Assembly: GCA_000151295.1 (NCBI GenBank) | Contig: GG745347.1 | Coordinates: 433,147 to 497,146, forward strand | Length of the DNA stretch: 64,000 bases | Reading direction: 5' to 3' | Origin: Allomyces macrogynus ATCC 38327 | Taxonomy: Eukaryota; Blastocladiomycota; Blastocladiomycetes; Blastocladiales; Blastocladiaceae | Shown: in pieces, positions 54,536-64,000 of the stretch | Layout: every line of letters starts with the position of its first letter | How positions within the stretch are numbered: the stretch's first letter is position 1 | Notes under the pieces: model-generated | Seen by the model: only the letters and a program-made list of their open reading frames with translations | Databases searched by the model: none | Told to the model about the DNA's origin: nothing | Program-made: the position numbers and the translations under genes

Positions 54536-54969
54536 GGCGGTGGGGATGCGGGGGGTGGGGGGGTGGGGTGGGGTGGGGAAGTGGGAGTGGAAGCTGACGG
54601 CGTCGTCGAGGGCGTCGTCGTCGTCTTCGCTCGTCTTCGTGTCGTTGTTGGCAAAGATGGGAGCGAAAGCAAAAGAGGTACGCGTGTTGGCGTTTAGGCG
54701 TTTCGGCGTTTGACGATTTGCCGGCTTGGTTTGGCGCGGTGGGACGAGGAGCACATGGCAGACCTGCCACACACTTCGTCCATCACGGGATCGCGCCGAA
54801 ACCTTGCGGTCGCTTTCATTTTCGCTTCATTTTCCCAGAAACACGGCGACGATCACCACGGCCAATCACTCGCCCTGCTGCTTGCCATTGCGCACCGACG
54901 CTGCACCAACTTGCTGCAACCTGCTCGCGCGTCCCCGCCCGATCCGCTCGACCCAGACTTCCAAGCGTC
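54536..54969. promoter_or_regulatory. divergent promoter spacer, ALY/REF and ERG26
   Basis: 434 bases between opposite start codons. Near the ALY side the plus strand has a G-rich run (GGGGTGGGGGGGTGG). The open frame of ERG26 extends upstream into this spacer but without coding bias. Confidence 0.5.
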
Positions 54970-56169
54970 ATGGTTGCCCCCGCCGTCCTGGCCGCGTTGC
55001 GCGACCTGCCGCTCACCGACACGGCGCTCGTTGTGGGCGGCGACGGCTTTCTCGGCGGCCACGTTGTCGAACAACTGCTGGCCATCCGCCGCCCGGACGG
55101 CCCACCCGTCCACGTCCTCGACTTGCAACAGCGGTGGCCCGACCGCGACCACGTCGTCTACCACATTGGCTCGCTGCTCGACCACGATTTCCTCGTGGCC
55201 ACGCTCAAGGCCAACGGCATTACCTGCGTCGTGCACACGGCGTCCCCACCGCACGGCAAGTCCAAGGCCTTCTACCACTCGGTGAACGTGGACGGCACGC
55301 GCAACCTGATCCAGGCCATGGTTGAGGCCGGCGTCCCGAAGCTCGTCTACACGTCGTCGGCCTCGGTCGTGTTTGACGGGTCCGACCTGTGCAAGGCCAA
55401 CGAAACGCAGCTCTATTGCGACGTACCGCTCGACCCCTACACCGAGACGAAAGCGCTCGGCGAAGACCTCGTCCTGAAATCCAACAACTTGCCGACCAAC
55501 GCTGATGTTCCCTTGCTCACGGTCGCTCTGCGCCCGTCGGGCATTTTCGGTCCGCGCGACGGTCAGACCCTCCCGGGTTTCCTAGATGCGATCGCCTCCA
55601 ACAAGTCGCACATTGTCCTCGGCAACGGGCAGAACCTGTTCGACTTCACCTACGTCGAGAACGTGGCGGCCGCGCACATTCTCGCCATGGCCAAACTCGC
55701 CAAGCACTCGGGCATCGACGGCGAAGCGTTTAACATTACCAACGACGACCCGATCCCGTTCTGGGACTTTAGCAAGCGGTTGACGCACGCGTTGCTCCCG
55801 CCGTCGGACCCGCGCGTTGCGCGTGCGGGATCGCTGCACTTGCCGCGGCTCCCCATGCTCGTGCTCGCCTACCTGACCAGTTTCTTTGTCTGGTTGATTT
55901 CGCCGATCGTGCATATTGATCCAGTGTTTACGCCGTTCCGTGTGCGGGTCACGACGGCGACGCGTACGTTTGCGTGTGATAAGGCCAAGGAACGGCTGGG
56001 GTACCGCCCGTTGGTGCAGCTCGACGAGGCGCTCGAGCGGTCGGTCGAGTGGATCAAAACGGTCGACAAGTGGCGCGCGCTCTGGGACCTGGAGGTCATT
56101 CGCGCACGCGAGTTGACCGAGGAGACCGTGGATGAGTTGGTCGAGGATATGAAGATCAAGGACGAGTGA
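54970..56169 (+). CDS. ERG26: sterol-4-alpha-carboxylate 3-dehydrogenase (decarboxylating)
   Basis: Single exon, 399 residues from ATG 54970. It is a short-chain dehydrogenase of the 3-beta-HSD type: NAD-binding glycine motif VVGGDGFLGG at 21-30, FYHSVNVDGTRNLIQAMVEA, LVYTSSASVVFDG, and the active-site YTETK near residue 157. The segments ALRPSGIFGPRDGQTLPGFL and LFDFTYVENVAAAHILA are characteristic of Erg26. A hydrophobic helix (LVLAYLTSFFVWLISPIVHI) near residue 300 fits ER membrane attachment. The enzyme removes the C4 carboxyl group in ergosterol synthesis together with Erg25 and Erg27. It is divergently transcribed from the ALY/REF gene. Confidence 0.95.
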   Translation: MVAPAVLAALRDLPLTDTALVVGGDGFLGGHVVEQLLAIRRPDGPPVHVLDLQQRWPDRDHVVYHIGSLLDHDFLVATLKANGITCVVHTASPPHGKSKAFYHSVNVDGTRNLIQAMVEAGVPKLVYTSSASVVFDGSDLCKANETQLYCDVPLDPYTETKALGEDLVLKSNNLPTNADVPLLTVALRPSGIFGPRDGQTLPGFLDAIASNKSHIVLGNGQNLFDFTYVENVAAAHILAMAKLAKHSGIDGEAFNITNDDPIPFWDFSKRLTHALLPPSDPRVARAGSLHLPRLPMLVLAYLTSFFVWLISPIVHIDPVFTPFRVRVTTATRTFACDKAKERLGYRPLVQLDEALERSVEWIKTVDKWRALWDLEVIRARELTEETVDELVEDMKIKDE

Positions 56170-56316
56170 GCGCCGGTTTTGCAAGCCTTGTATTTATAGA
56201 AACGCGAATCTGTTTGCAAAGCTGGATTTAGCGATTTCTTCGATATTCTGCAAGATGCAATCGCGGCCGTCCCGTCCTCTTTGTCGTCTTGGGGCCTCGG
56301 TAAGACTCGTGTACGC

Positions 56317-57968
56317 TTACACCTTGCACGCCTCGTCCCACTTGTCGACCGAGTGCGCCCGCAGGTACACGCGGAACAGGTCGAGAGTGCACGTCTCGCC
56401 ATGCTCGCCGCCAAACTGGCACCACGGCTTATCGCTCACCAGATCCGGATCCGTCACAAGCGACCGCCCATCGTTCAAGATCCGCACGTACTTGCCGCGC
56501 ACGCCCTTCTCCACCCCCGACCACACCTCGAAAATCAGGTTAGACCGGTACGCCGGCCACTGGTGCTGCTCAGGCGCGGCACGCAGCGCGCCCAGGATCC
56601 CGGACAGCGTGCTGTCATGCGCGAGGAATAGATGCAGTTTGGCCTTGCTGCCGCCATCGACAATGCCAAGAATCTCGCGGAACAACGGGCCCATTGCGAG
56701 CGAGACGGTCTCGGGCTGCACGTGGTTCGGGAAGTAGTTGTCCTTGTACCAATAATCAAGCGACTTGATGAGCCAGGCGTCGTCGACCGTCGCCTCGGAC
56801 ATGCAGCCCATGCCATTCACGCACGGCTGCGCCTTGCCCCAGCACCGACGACACATGAGGTTCTCGATCTGCTCGGGCGAGCCCTTGCTCGTGTCAGCAG
56901 CCTCCACACCCGGTGCGAGCGCAATGACTTGCTGGCGCGCGGCCGTGGTCGCGTTCAAAATCTGCTCCCACATCGGGTGCTTCTTCGCGAGCGTCTTGAG
57001 CTGCTTGAGCTTCGGGCACTGCTTGTCGAGGCCGGACGAGTGCAGCGGGTCGACTTCGTACGGGCGCGTGCGAATCGTGATGCGCTCGCCATGGTGGTAG
57101 GTGCCATGCGGGTACAGGCCGTCGAGGACCGACTGCGCTGAGGCGATGGTACGGCTGGAGAAGGGGGTGGAGAGAGTGGGGGGTCAGCACGACATTGATG
57201 GTGCAGAGATGACCATGACACTGTGGTCTCGGCGATTCATATCATTCACACCTCACGTCAGTCGCACGCCAGGTGAGCTCGCTAAGCGTCAATTTGCGCG
57301 ACAAAAAGCCGAGACGGTCGACTATGATGAAAACCAGGCCCACAATGAGTTCGAATCAAATGCAACAGAGCAGACGCGAGAGCGGAGGACCGTACCGTAG
57401 ATCTCGCGCAATTTCTGCCCAAAATCGACGTGCATGGCCCGCCCCTTGGCCGTCAGATCGCCAAGCGCGCACGTGCCCATGTACGAGCGCGGCGCCCACG
57501 ATTCGGAGAGGACGTCGGACACCTTGGTCGCAACAAGTTTCGAGTCGGGCAGCGTCATGGACTCGTTGGCGTCGCAGTTCCACACCACATTGTTCGCCAA
57601 GTCGTCGATCAGAGGGTGGATTGGCGAGCGGTCACCGTGACGAGCGAAAAGGAGCACTTTTTCGAGCTGCAGAGAGCTGGCGCCAGGAATGACGGGGAGC
57701 TTATACTCGGCCACAGTCGGGACCGATGCCTTGCAGTAGGTCGACGTCATGGGATGCATCGCGCGCACGACTTGGTCGTAGTATTTCTGGTTATCTGCAA
57801 GCGGGAACGAGGAAATGAGTGAGATCGAGCTTGCGCGCAAAGAGTGGAGACCGTGCAAATGTGCGGACCAGCACTAGAATTGGCGGGAGTCGAACGAGGT
57901 GCAACATGGGCTTGACAAGCCGGAATCACGGTAGACAAGATCAAAAGGAACGCGACCATAGCCGTCAT
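56317..57968 (-). CDS. secreted histidine acid phosphatase (PXYLP1/ACP-like)
   Basis: Four exons, 57968-57869, 57794-57396, 57321-57252 and 57154-56317, give 468 residues. The first exon is a signal peptide (MVAFLLILSTVIPACQAH). The catalytic RHGDRSP motif lies near residue 85 within VLLFARHGDRSPIHPLI, and the second catalytic pair His-Asp near residue 370 in FLAHDSTLSG. Exon 3 supplies the conserved segment VDRLGFLSRKLTLSELTWR joined to SRTIASAQSVLDGLYPHG. A cysteine-rich part MCRRCWGKAQPCV resembles the 2-phosphoxylose phosphatase branch more than phytases. The enzyme hydrolyses phosphomonoesters in the secretory path or outside the cell; substrate not predictable. A degenerate copy lies just upstream on the same strand. 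Confidence 0.9.
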
Positions 57969-58850
57969 CTGTGCATGGGGCCCATTTACACGTCGGTGGT
58001 GGTCCACTTCAAGTCAGAATCATTCCGTTTGATACGGCATCTTTTCGACCAGACGAGCCGTACCGGTCTGGTCCGCGCCATCCTGTCGTGGCACGTCGTA
58101 CAAGGGTGCGAGAAATGAAGAGTGGGAACGCCTTGACGTGCGCTCGCGTCGATTGAGGTTCAACTGAGACTCTGCCCAGCACTTCAAAATGTGGGTGTGC
58201 GGTTCCTATTTGAATGCCCAAACGCCGCAACTCAGCACAACCAAGCACCCATCAACCCAACAGTGAGCCTGGAACCGCACGACGCCGCTCGGCTGACACG
58301 CAATCGCTCAGAAATACGGCCGGCCAATCAGCAAGGGCAGACCATGGAGAGAAGAGGGTTCTTGTGACCATCGAACAAATGGCCATAGGCTGGATGCCGC
58401 ATACGCTGATGTTCCGAACCACAGTCGCCACCAAACCGCTCACCAGGTTGGAAATCGTGGCGCTGAAAACAAGGCAGCTGAAACAAAGGCATTCACGATT
58501 GAAAAAAACTCATGCACTCTTGAGCGTTGAGGTCTAGCCTCTTACTTTGGACAAAACTATGAAAAGGTGGACTTGCGCGACAGAAGCGCGACAAATTGCA
58601 TGCAGCAGCGCGTCCATGCTGGCAAGTTTGCATGAGTTTGACCAACGCAAAAGAGAAGCCAAAATTTCATGCCAGCATGGCAAGTCGCCAAGGGCACTCA
58701 GTCGAGGAGAGGAAAAGGGGCCAGAGTTTGAAAGCATGGGTGAATTGCCAATTGCCACTATACTTCTGAGGAATCGAACTTCATTTCATTGGTTGAAACT
58801 ATTTACAATGGAGTGTGACGCCCAAAAACTGGTCACTTCAGTTTGATAGC
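57969..58850. other. intergenic between tandem phosphatase copies
   Basis: 882 bases, AT-richer than the genes. It contains the promoter of the intact copy by position. No other gene is seen. Confidence 0.45.
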
Positions 58851-60554
58851 TCACACCCTGCACGCTTCGCTCCAATCCTCGACAGAGTGTTCCTGTAAAA
58901 AGGTGATGAACGTGCCGGGTGGGCATGTTTCGCCAGGCACACCACCAAAGCGACACCACGGCACGCGCACGGCTCCCGTAAAATCCGGGTCCGTCACCGT
59001 CACGAGCGGTCGCCCGTTACTCAGGATCCGCACGTACTCGCGCGGCGTTTCCTTCTCCACCCCGGACCAGACCTCGAATATCAGGTTCGACCGATACGCG
59101 GGCCACTGGTGCTGCTCGGGCGCAGCACGCAGCGCACCCAGCATACCTGACAGCGGGCCGTCGTGTCCCAAGAACACGCGCAGCTTGGCATTGCCGTTGA
59201 TGTGGCCCTTCAACATGCTGCCGTCGAGAACGCCGAGGATCTCGCGGAACAGCAGACCCATTTCAAGCGGAGTGATCTCGGGCCGCACGCAGTTCGGGAA
59301 GTAGTTGTTGCGGTACCAGTACGTGAGCGACTTGACGAGCCATCCGTCGTCCACCGTCGCCTCGGACAGGCACCCTGCACTCGGCACGCACGGCTGTGGC
59401 TTGTCCCAGCACCGGCGACACATCAGGCTATCAATCTGCGCGGGCACGCCGAGCTTGCTCGCGTCGACGGCAGGCTCGACGCCGTCCTCGAACGCAGTCG
59501 TCGCGACCTGGACTCGCGCCACCGCGGTCGCGTTCATGATCTGGTCCCACACTGCGCGAGCTTCGGACACTGTTGGTCGATGCCGTACAGGTTCATAGTG
59601 TCGACTGGGTGCAAGAGCGTGCGGATCGTGACGCGCTGATTGCGGTGGTGCGTGCCGTGCGGGTAGAGGCCCTCCAGGAACGACAGCGACGAGCCGATGG
59701 TGCGGCTACACAAATGGAAGTCAGCCTCTGCTTCCCATCCAAAGCCCAAATGCATTGCGGGAGACCGTAACCAGTGTCGGTCGACCGCAAACTCAGCTCG
59801 TTTGGCGTCAGCCGCCGCGATAAGAGGCCGAGGTGGTCCACTGTGCAAACGGTCAATTTCTGGTGAGCCGTTATCCCGCAGAGGCATGAGCGACCTGCCA
59901 CGGCCCAATCGCAATCCCATACCATATCGCGCGTATCTGCTGCCCAAGCTCGACGTGCATGGCGCGGACCTTGGCCGTCAAATCACCGAGTGCGGAAGTG
60001 CCCTTGAAAGTGCGCGGCGCCCACGTCTCGAACAACGCGTCCGACACCTTGGCCACGACGAGCTTGGACTCGGACATGGTCATGGACCCAATCACGTCGC
60101 AATCCCACGACACGTTGCCCGACAGATCGTCAAAACATGGTCGGACGCGCGGTCGCCGTGACGCGCGAAAGTAAGCACGGTATTGAGCCGCAACGACGCG
60201 ACCCCTGGGATCCTGGAGGGTCTGTAATCTGCCGCGGTTGGACTTGCTGCTTGGCAGTACAAGGAGGTCTTCAGGTGCATTGCGCGGACGGCGCTGTCGT
60301 AGTGCCGCTGAATTTCTGTATAACATATACGTGGATGATGAGTTGCCTTGGCGATGAGCCACAAAATCATGGTCACGGACTGCAGCCGAACTCGGCGCCT
60401 GATCACGAACCGTGCTGGAAATTACAAGCGCTTCGTACGCTGGAACTGCGGACAAGGCCAGGAGGACTACGGCCATTAGCGCTATTGGCATGCGGAGCGA
60501 TGCCTTCACATCCAGACGCTGATCAGACTGATCAGGAATGAGTTTGCTGCTCAC
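58851..60554 (-). pseudogene. decaying tandem copy of the histidine acid phosphatase
   Basis: All four exons of the neighbour can be found in order: a signal peptide (MAVVLLALSAVPAYEAL) near 60,480; exon 2 (IQRHYDSAVRAMHLKTSLYC to LTFARHGDR, then SWDCDVIGSMTMSESKLVVA) around 60,320-59,930; exon 3 (VDHLGLLSRRLTPNELSLRS) near 59,850-59,780; and exon 4 from about 59,700. The active-site proline is lost: RHGDRAS replaces RHGDRSP. A frameshift lies directly after it (near 60,135), where VLTICR must change frame to DDLSGN. Another lies near 59,556, where PKLAQCGTRS runs to a stop but the alignment continues as ARAVWDQIMNATAVA. The last 230 residues are still open and keep GHDGPLSG and the cysteine-rich motif. 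Either a young pseudogene or a gene with two assembly errors; loss of the proline favours decay. Confidence 0.75.
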
Positions 60555-61457
60555 ATAGAATTGGTCGTCGACACTCGATCATACTTTGCTCGACATTCGC
60601 GGCGTCAATTCGGTCCGTAAAGTTGGCATTTTGGCAGCAAAGGACACACTTGCACGTTTGGTGGGACGGAAATCTTGCAGGCTGTGAGTGTTCGTTCGTC
60701 GTTGACCGTTCGGGCATCAGGATCTTGCAAGCAAAAAATATTAGACCTCCAGCGGGCGGGGCCGCACTTGTTTTTGAAGGCCGTCTTCATGGCCAGCCAT
60801 TTTGCAGCTGGCCATGGGCTCTGACAGGTCTTCAGTGTGCAGCGTGTCGACGACGTTGCTGATGCGCTTGCGCGTCGAGCGCCGATGACACAAGTCGCAG
60901 ATCGTGGTACCGTTGCGTCAACGATCGAAACGTCGCGAACGATCGAGCCCTGTCACAAATGTATGAATCGCGGCGACCACCAAGGCACGCAAGCACAGGA
61001 GCATCGAAACAACACCATCGCCTGACGTTAGTGGTCTGTCAAAACGTTAGCATGCCTGGCGTACCGTCAGTGGATGCTCCACCGTGACCGGCCCTCCACG
61101 ACGCTGTCCTGGGCTTCCCCTGTCCTCAAAACGATGACAGAGCCGTTCATAATTTGACACAGAGACCCTCTTGCTTTTGTATCAAGCTTTGTTCTCCACC
61201 ATGATCCCCCGCACCTCATCGACCAGATCTGGCACTCTCACGCCCTTGGCGTTTGTGCCTCGTGCGGTCACCTCTTGCTAATACAGTCTGCGCAACTCAG
61301 CACACAATCGACAGTTGACAGCCCGTATGGTCTCACCAGGGCGGCAGCGGAGACGGCCGACGCCATGAAATCCAAATGTATACAGGCTGCATCCAAACGC
61401 GCGAAACACAAAAAAAAAAACCCAGCACGTCCAAAATCCACACCCACACGCCGCTCG
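60555..61457. other. intergenic, 903 bases without a recognised gene
   Basis: ORFs are short with random codon use. An A10 run lies at about 61,411-61,420, near the 3' end of the hydroxylase gene. Confidence 0.45.
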
Positions 61458-62623
61458 TTACTTACCGCCGGCCGTGGCGACCTTGGTCAGGCCATCAGCG
61501 TAGTTGAGCTCGCCCGAGTTCTCGTACTCCCACATGTCGACGCCGATTTCGCAGCTCTCGCGCACCACGTCGGCCGAGTCCTTGACGTGCGCCTTAAGCA
61601 GCGGCAGGCAGTCGGGCGTGGCCACGGATCCGAGCGCCTCGGCGGCTTCGTGACGGACCATGCCCTGCTCCTTGGCGTCGGTCAGGACCTTGGCGAGCGC
61701 CGGGACCGATGCCGGGTGCTGCAGCTGGCCAAATACGTAGGCTACATCGTAAGGGGGGGGGGGGGGGGGCGACAAGAACGGTCAGCCGAAGGTTGTTGAA
61801 ACTGACCAATTTGAGCCAATCGTACCAATTTCGTGGCGGAAGAGAGCCGACGAGTCGTTGAACCCTTCGGCCAGCGCCAGAACCGCCTCCTCGGTACCAA
61901 TGTTGCGCAGCGAGAACATGGCGCGGTACCGATGGAACAGCGACCGCTTCTGGTCGAGCAAAATAGCGCGGAGTTCCGGGACCGACTTGGCCTCCTCGAT
62001 CGGGAGCGGCGGCGCCGGGTCGATCGATGCGTAGGCCGATGCGGACCGCGGGCCCTCCTTGGTCTTCTTCGACTGCTCCCACTCGAGCAAGTCAACGGCC
62101 AGCTCGCACGTTTCGCGCACCTCGGCTGGCTCAGTCGGGTCGTCGCGGAACTTCTTGAGCGTCGCCGTAATCGAGGGGTCGCCAATGGCGCCAAGTGCCT
62201 CGGCCGCCTCGTGCCGGACCATAGGCTCCTCGGCACGGTTCTGCAGCACGGACAGGAGCACAGCAATGGCCGATGGCATCTTCATTTGGCCGAGCACGTA
62301 GGCAAGCTCGTGCTTGAGCAGCGCCGACGGGTCGTCAAAGGCTGTTCATCATGGCCAATCCAGCAGCAGTCAGCAATTGCTCGTAAAAATGGAGGGCGAG
62401 CGTGAGCATGCCGAGCGTCGTCCTGCGCCGCCATACCCTTGCCAATCTGCTCGACCGCAGCGTCATTCTTGAGGGCCTTGAGCGTGAACAGGGCGCGGAA
62501 GCGTTCGGTCAGGGGCAGCGCCTTGTTGGCGAGCAGCGCGCCGAGCTTGGCAATGGTCGCCGAGTCGTTGCGAGCGGCAGCAACGGCCGCATCCGTGGTC
62601 GGGAAATCGTAGTCGACGGCCAT
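61458..62623 (-). CDS. LIA1: deoxyhypusine hydroxylase (HEAT-like PBS repeats)
   Basis: Three exons, 62623-62437, 62341-61826 and 61741-61458, encode 328 residues, close to yeast Lia1. All four His-Glu pairs that hold the di-iron centre are present: [13 protein letters not shown] (73-74), [14 protein letters not shown] (106-107), FRHEIAYVFGQL (232-233, across a splice) and [13 protein letters not shown] (265-266). The enzyme completes hypusine formation on translation factor eIF5A in the cytosol. Splice phases are set by these repeats: donor GTATGG at 62436 gives [13 protein letters not shown]. Intron 2 has a C17 tract about 11 bases before its acceptor. The ATG at 62623 starts the conserved sequence. 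Confidence 0.96.
61753..61769 (-). repeat. C17 tract in a hydroxylase intron (sense strand)
   Basis: Seventeen G on the plus strand, C17 in sense, located in intron 61742-61825 close to the TTACGATGTAG acceptor end. Confidence 0.9.
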
Positions 62624-63716
62624 CTTGGTCTTGCAGCAAGTTTCGACGAGGCCGCGTGCAAGGAGAGATGCGAGAGCCAAGTTGGACGCGGTCGGTCACG
62701 AACCTGATCAGAGGCAGACGCCGATTGAGGCAACGGTGCAGTTCGATGGCCTCGCGATAAGTGACAACGGCCGGTCAAAAGTGCAATGCGGTTGAGTGTT
62801 TGGCCTTGGCATCTTGGATGTTCCACGTCATTGACGGCCCGCTCCTAGCTTTCCCGCCATCATTCGGGGCTCGTCGTCGAGCTTCCTCGTCTTCGCGGCA
62901 TCGTCCACCGCCATGAGCGCCCAACTTGCCGCAAGCAGCGGGGCGCCGCCCGTCCCTTTGGCTCGGCATGCTATCGCCTGCCCTGTCAACCTCGGCCGCT
63001 GCTGGTTTGCGTCGCCCCACGGTGACCAAGCTGGCATTCAAACCTAACCGAAACATTGCCTAAACGCCGATCGTTGGAAAGTTGGAGCGCAAATGATGGT
63101 TGTCTCAAGCAGGGGAAACATGGATTACGTTCACTTGATTGAGCGACCGTGGGGGGCTAGGACGACGTGGGTTGGGCATTTGGGACCGGGTTTGCCATTA
63201 TTCGAGTTGGAACACGTCGGCATGCGATTGTTGTGGTCTTTCGGGGCCCGCGATCGTGTGAAAGTCTTGCCACTTGTCTGGTGCGTTCAGGCTCGAGCTG
63301 GTCATGGTGGTGGTTTAATTTTTGGAACTCTTGCCTTTTGCTGGCTTTATGGCGACGATTCGACGAAAGGGAACGGATCATATCGGCTAGGCATCGACCC
63401 GGTGGGCGCAAGAACTGCGTTCTGGCCAAGATGCGATTGAAAGTGCTCTCATATCCAGCTACGACTCGGCATTTATTGTTTATTGCCTTCACGCTGTTGG
63501 CCAATCGAAATCATTTACGACAGTGGTAATCTTGACGCACATCCCCACTCTCCTTGCAAGGGCGGTGTACTCGATGAATTTGATGCAGTTGTCTGGTCTG
63601 GCAAGCCAACGAAGCAACAGATTGTCGAAGATCATTCGCCCTAACTTTTCTGGTTCCGTATCGGTATTGTCGTTGTTTGCGATGGTATCCACCTTTTCCG
63701 CTCTTCTCATTTGCAG
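62624..63716. other. intergenic, about 1.1 kb
   Basis: Holds the hydroxylase promoter and the upstream region of the F-box gene. From about 63,070 the sequence is AT-richer. ORFs such as 63093-63440 lack coding bias and family resemblance. Confidence 0.45.
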
Positions 63717-64000
63717 CAATATCGCGTCGACGGCACTATCTGTGCAAGCCCATCCATCAGCCTCGCCGACCTGCCGACCGACATTTTGCGCCAGATCGTT
63801 GCGGTGATTCTCGAAAACGATCTCAACGTCCTGGTCAAATGCCTGCCCATCAACGCCGGTTCGACACCAGTGTTCTTCGCGCTGCGTCGAACCTGTCACT
63901 CGTTGCACGTCGTCGACGAAGTGCTGAACCTGCATCTCGAATTCGGCCTGAGCGTGGCCCAAGTTGACAGCGGCGGCGCGCGCGATCTTTCTGTCCAGCT
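63717..64000 (+). CDS. F-box/LRR protein, N-terminal part (runs off right edge)
   Basis: From 63717, after a TTTGCAG acceptor-like signal, the frame is open to the window end. It reads SISLADLPTDILRQIVAVIL, then KCLPINAGS, FFALRRTCHSLHVVDEVLNL and HLEFGLSVAQ. This matches the F-box region of the gene at 42942-45158 residue by residue in spacing (SLADLPTDILR, RTC, LHWHL, LTVSQ). It is therefore a third local member of that family, on the opposite strand. No in-frame ATG is found upstream before a TAA at about 63,642, so the first exon or true start is not identified, and the copy could be incomplete. Confidence 0.7.

Noticed and set aside
54718..54969. N-terminal extension of ERG26 to 54718
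   Set aside because: The extra 84 residues lack coding bias and family similarity; the conserved protein starts at ATG 54970.

Overview
The window is eukaryotic nuclear DNA, GC-rich with strongly G/C-ending codons, and its genes are cut by many short GT-AG introns (mostly 52-96 nt). The gene set is fungal: a VTC4-type polyphosphate polymerase, ERG26 sterol dehydrogenase, a PEP4-like vacuolar aspartyl protease, an NSE3/MAGE subunit and a YRA1/ALY factor. One gene (28883-30868) resembles animal C11orf65/MFI. With the base composition this suggests an early-diverging, probably flagellated (zoosporic) fungus such as a blastocladiomycete or chytrid. That placement is inference. No bacterial operons, CRISPR arrays, rRNA or tRNA genes were recognised. 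I read exon models by eye from splice signals, frame continuity and protein-family conservation.

Layout. 1-1488: 3' end of a RecQ helicase. 1968-3714: PPPDE/PUL protease. 4521-8911: large zinc-finger/SR protein of unknown role. 9167-11606: Cache-like membrane sensor. 11953-13236: ribosomal protein eL27 with an unusually long repeat-filled intron. 13621-15096: a small membrane protein divergent from a helical unknown. 15196-18908: cystinosin and NSE3, both on the minus strand. 19573-21189: LRR protein. 21559-25163: proteinase A-like protease and an ING/PHD protein (minus), the latter divergent from VTC4 at 25821-28335. 28883-34871: IQ-motif C11orf65-like gene, an F-box protein and an unrecognised gene (minus). 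35632-37851: GH20 hexosaminidase. 38602-42536: three unrecognised genes. 42942-46985: an F-box/LRR gene followed by a decayed paralogue; a third family member enters at the right edge (63717-64000, plus strand). 47103-47515: foldback element. 47846-51707: exportin-5. 52424-56169: ALY/REF divergent from ERG26. 56317-60554: a histidine acid phosphatase and its decaying tandem copy. 61458-62623: deoxyhypusine hydroxylase.

The genes are mostly unrelated housekeeping functions: RNA and protein export, hypusination, translation, sterol synthesis, vacuolar proteolysis, cystine and polyphosphate handling, and SMC5/6 DNA repair. The unusual material lies in gene family decay (F-box/LRR, acid phosphatase), long introns in ALY and eL27, C17-C19 tracts inside three introns, and a Cache-like receptor with no visible output domain. 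I found no clearly new multi-gene system.
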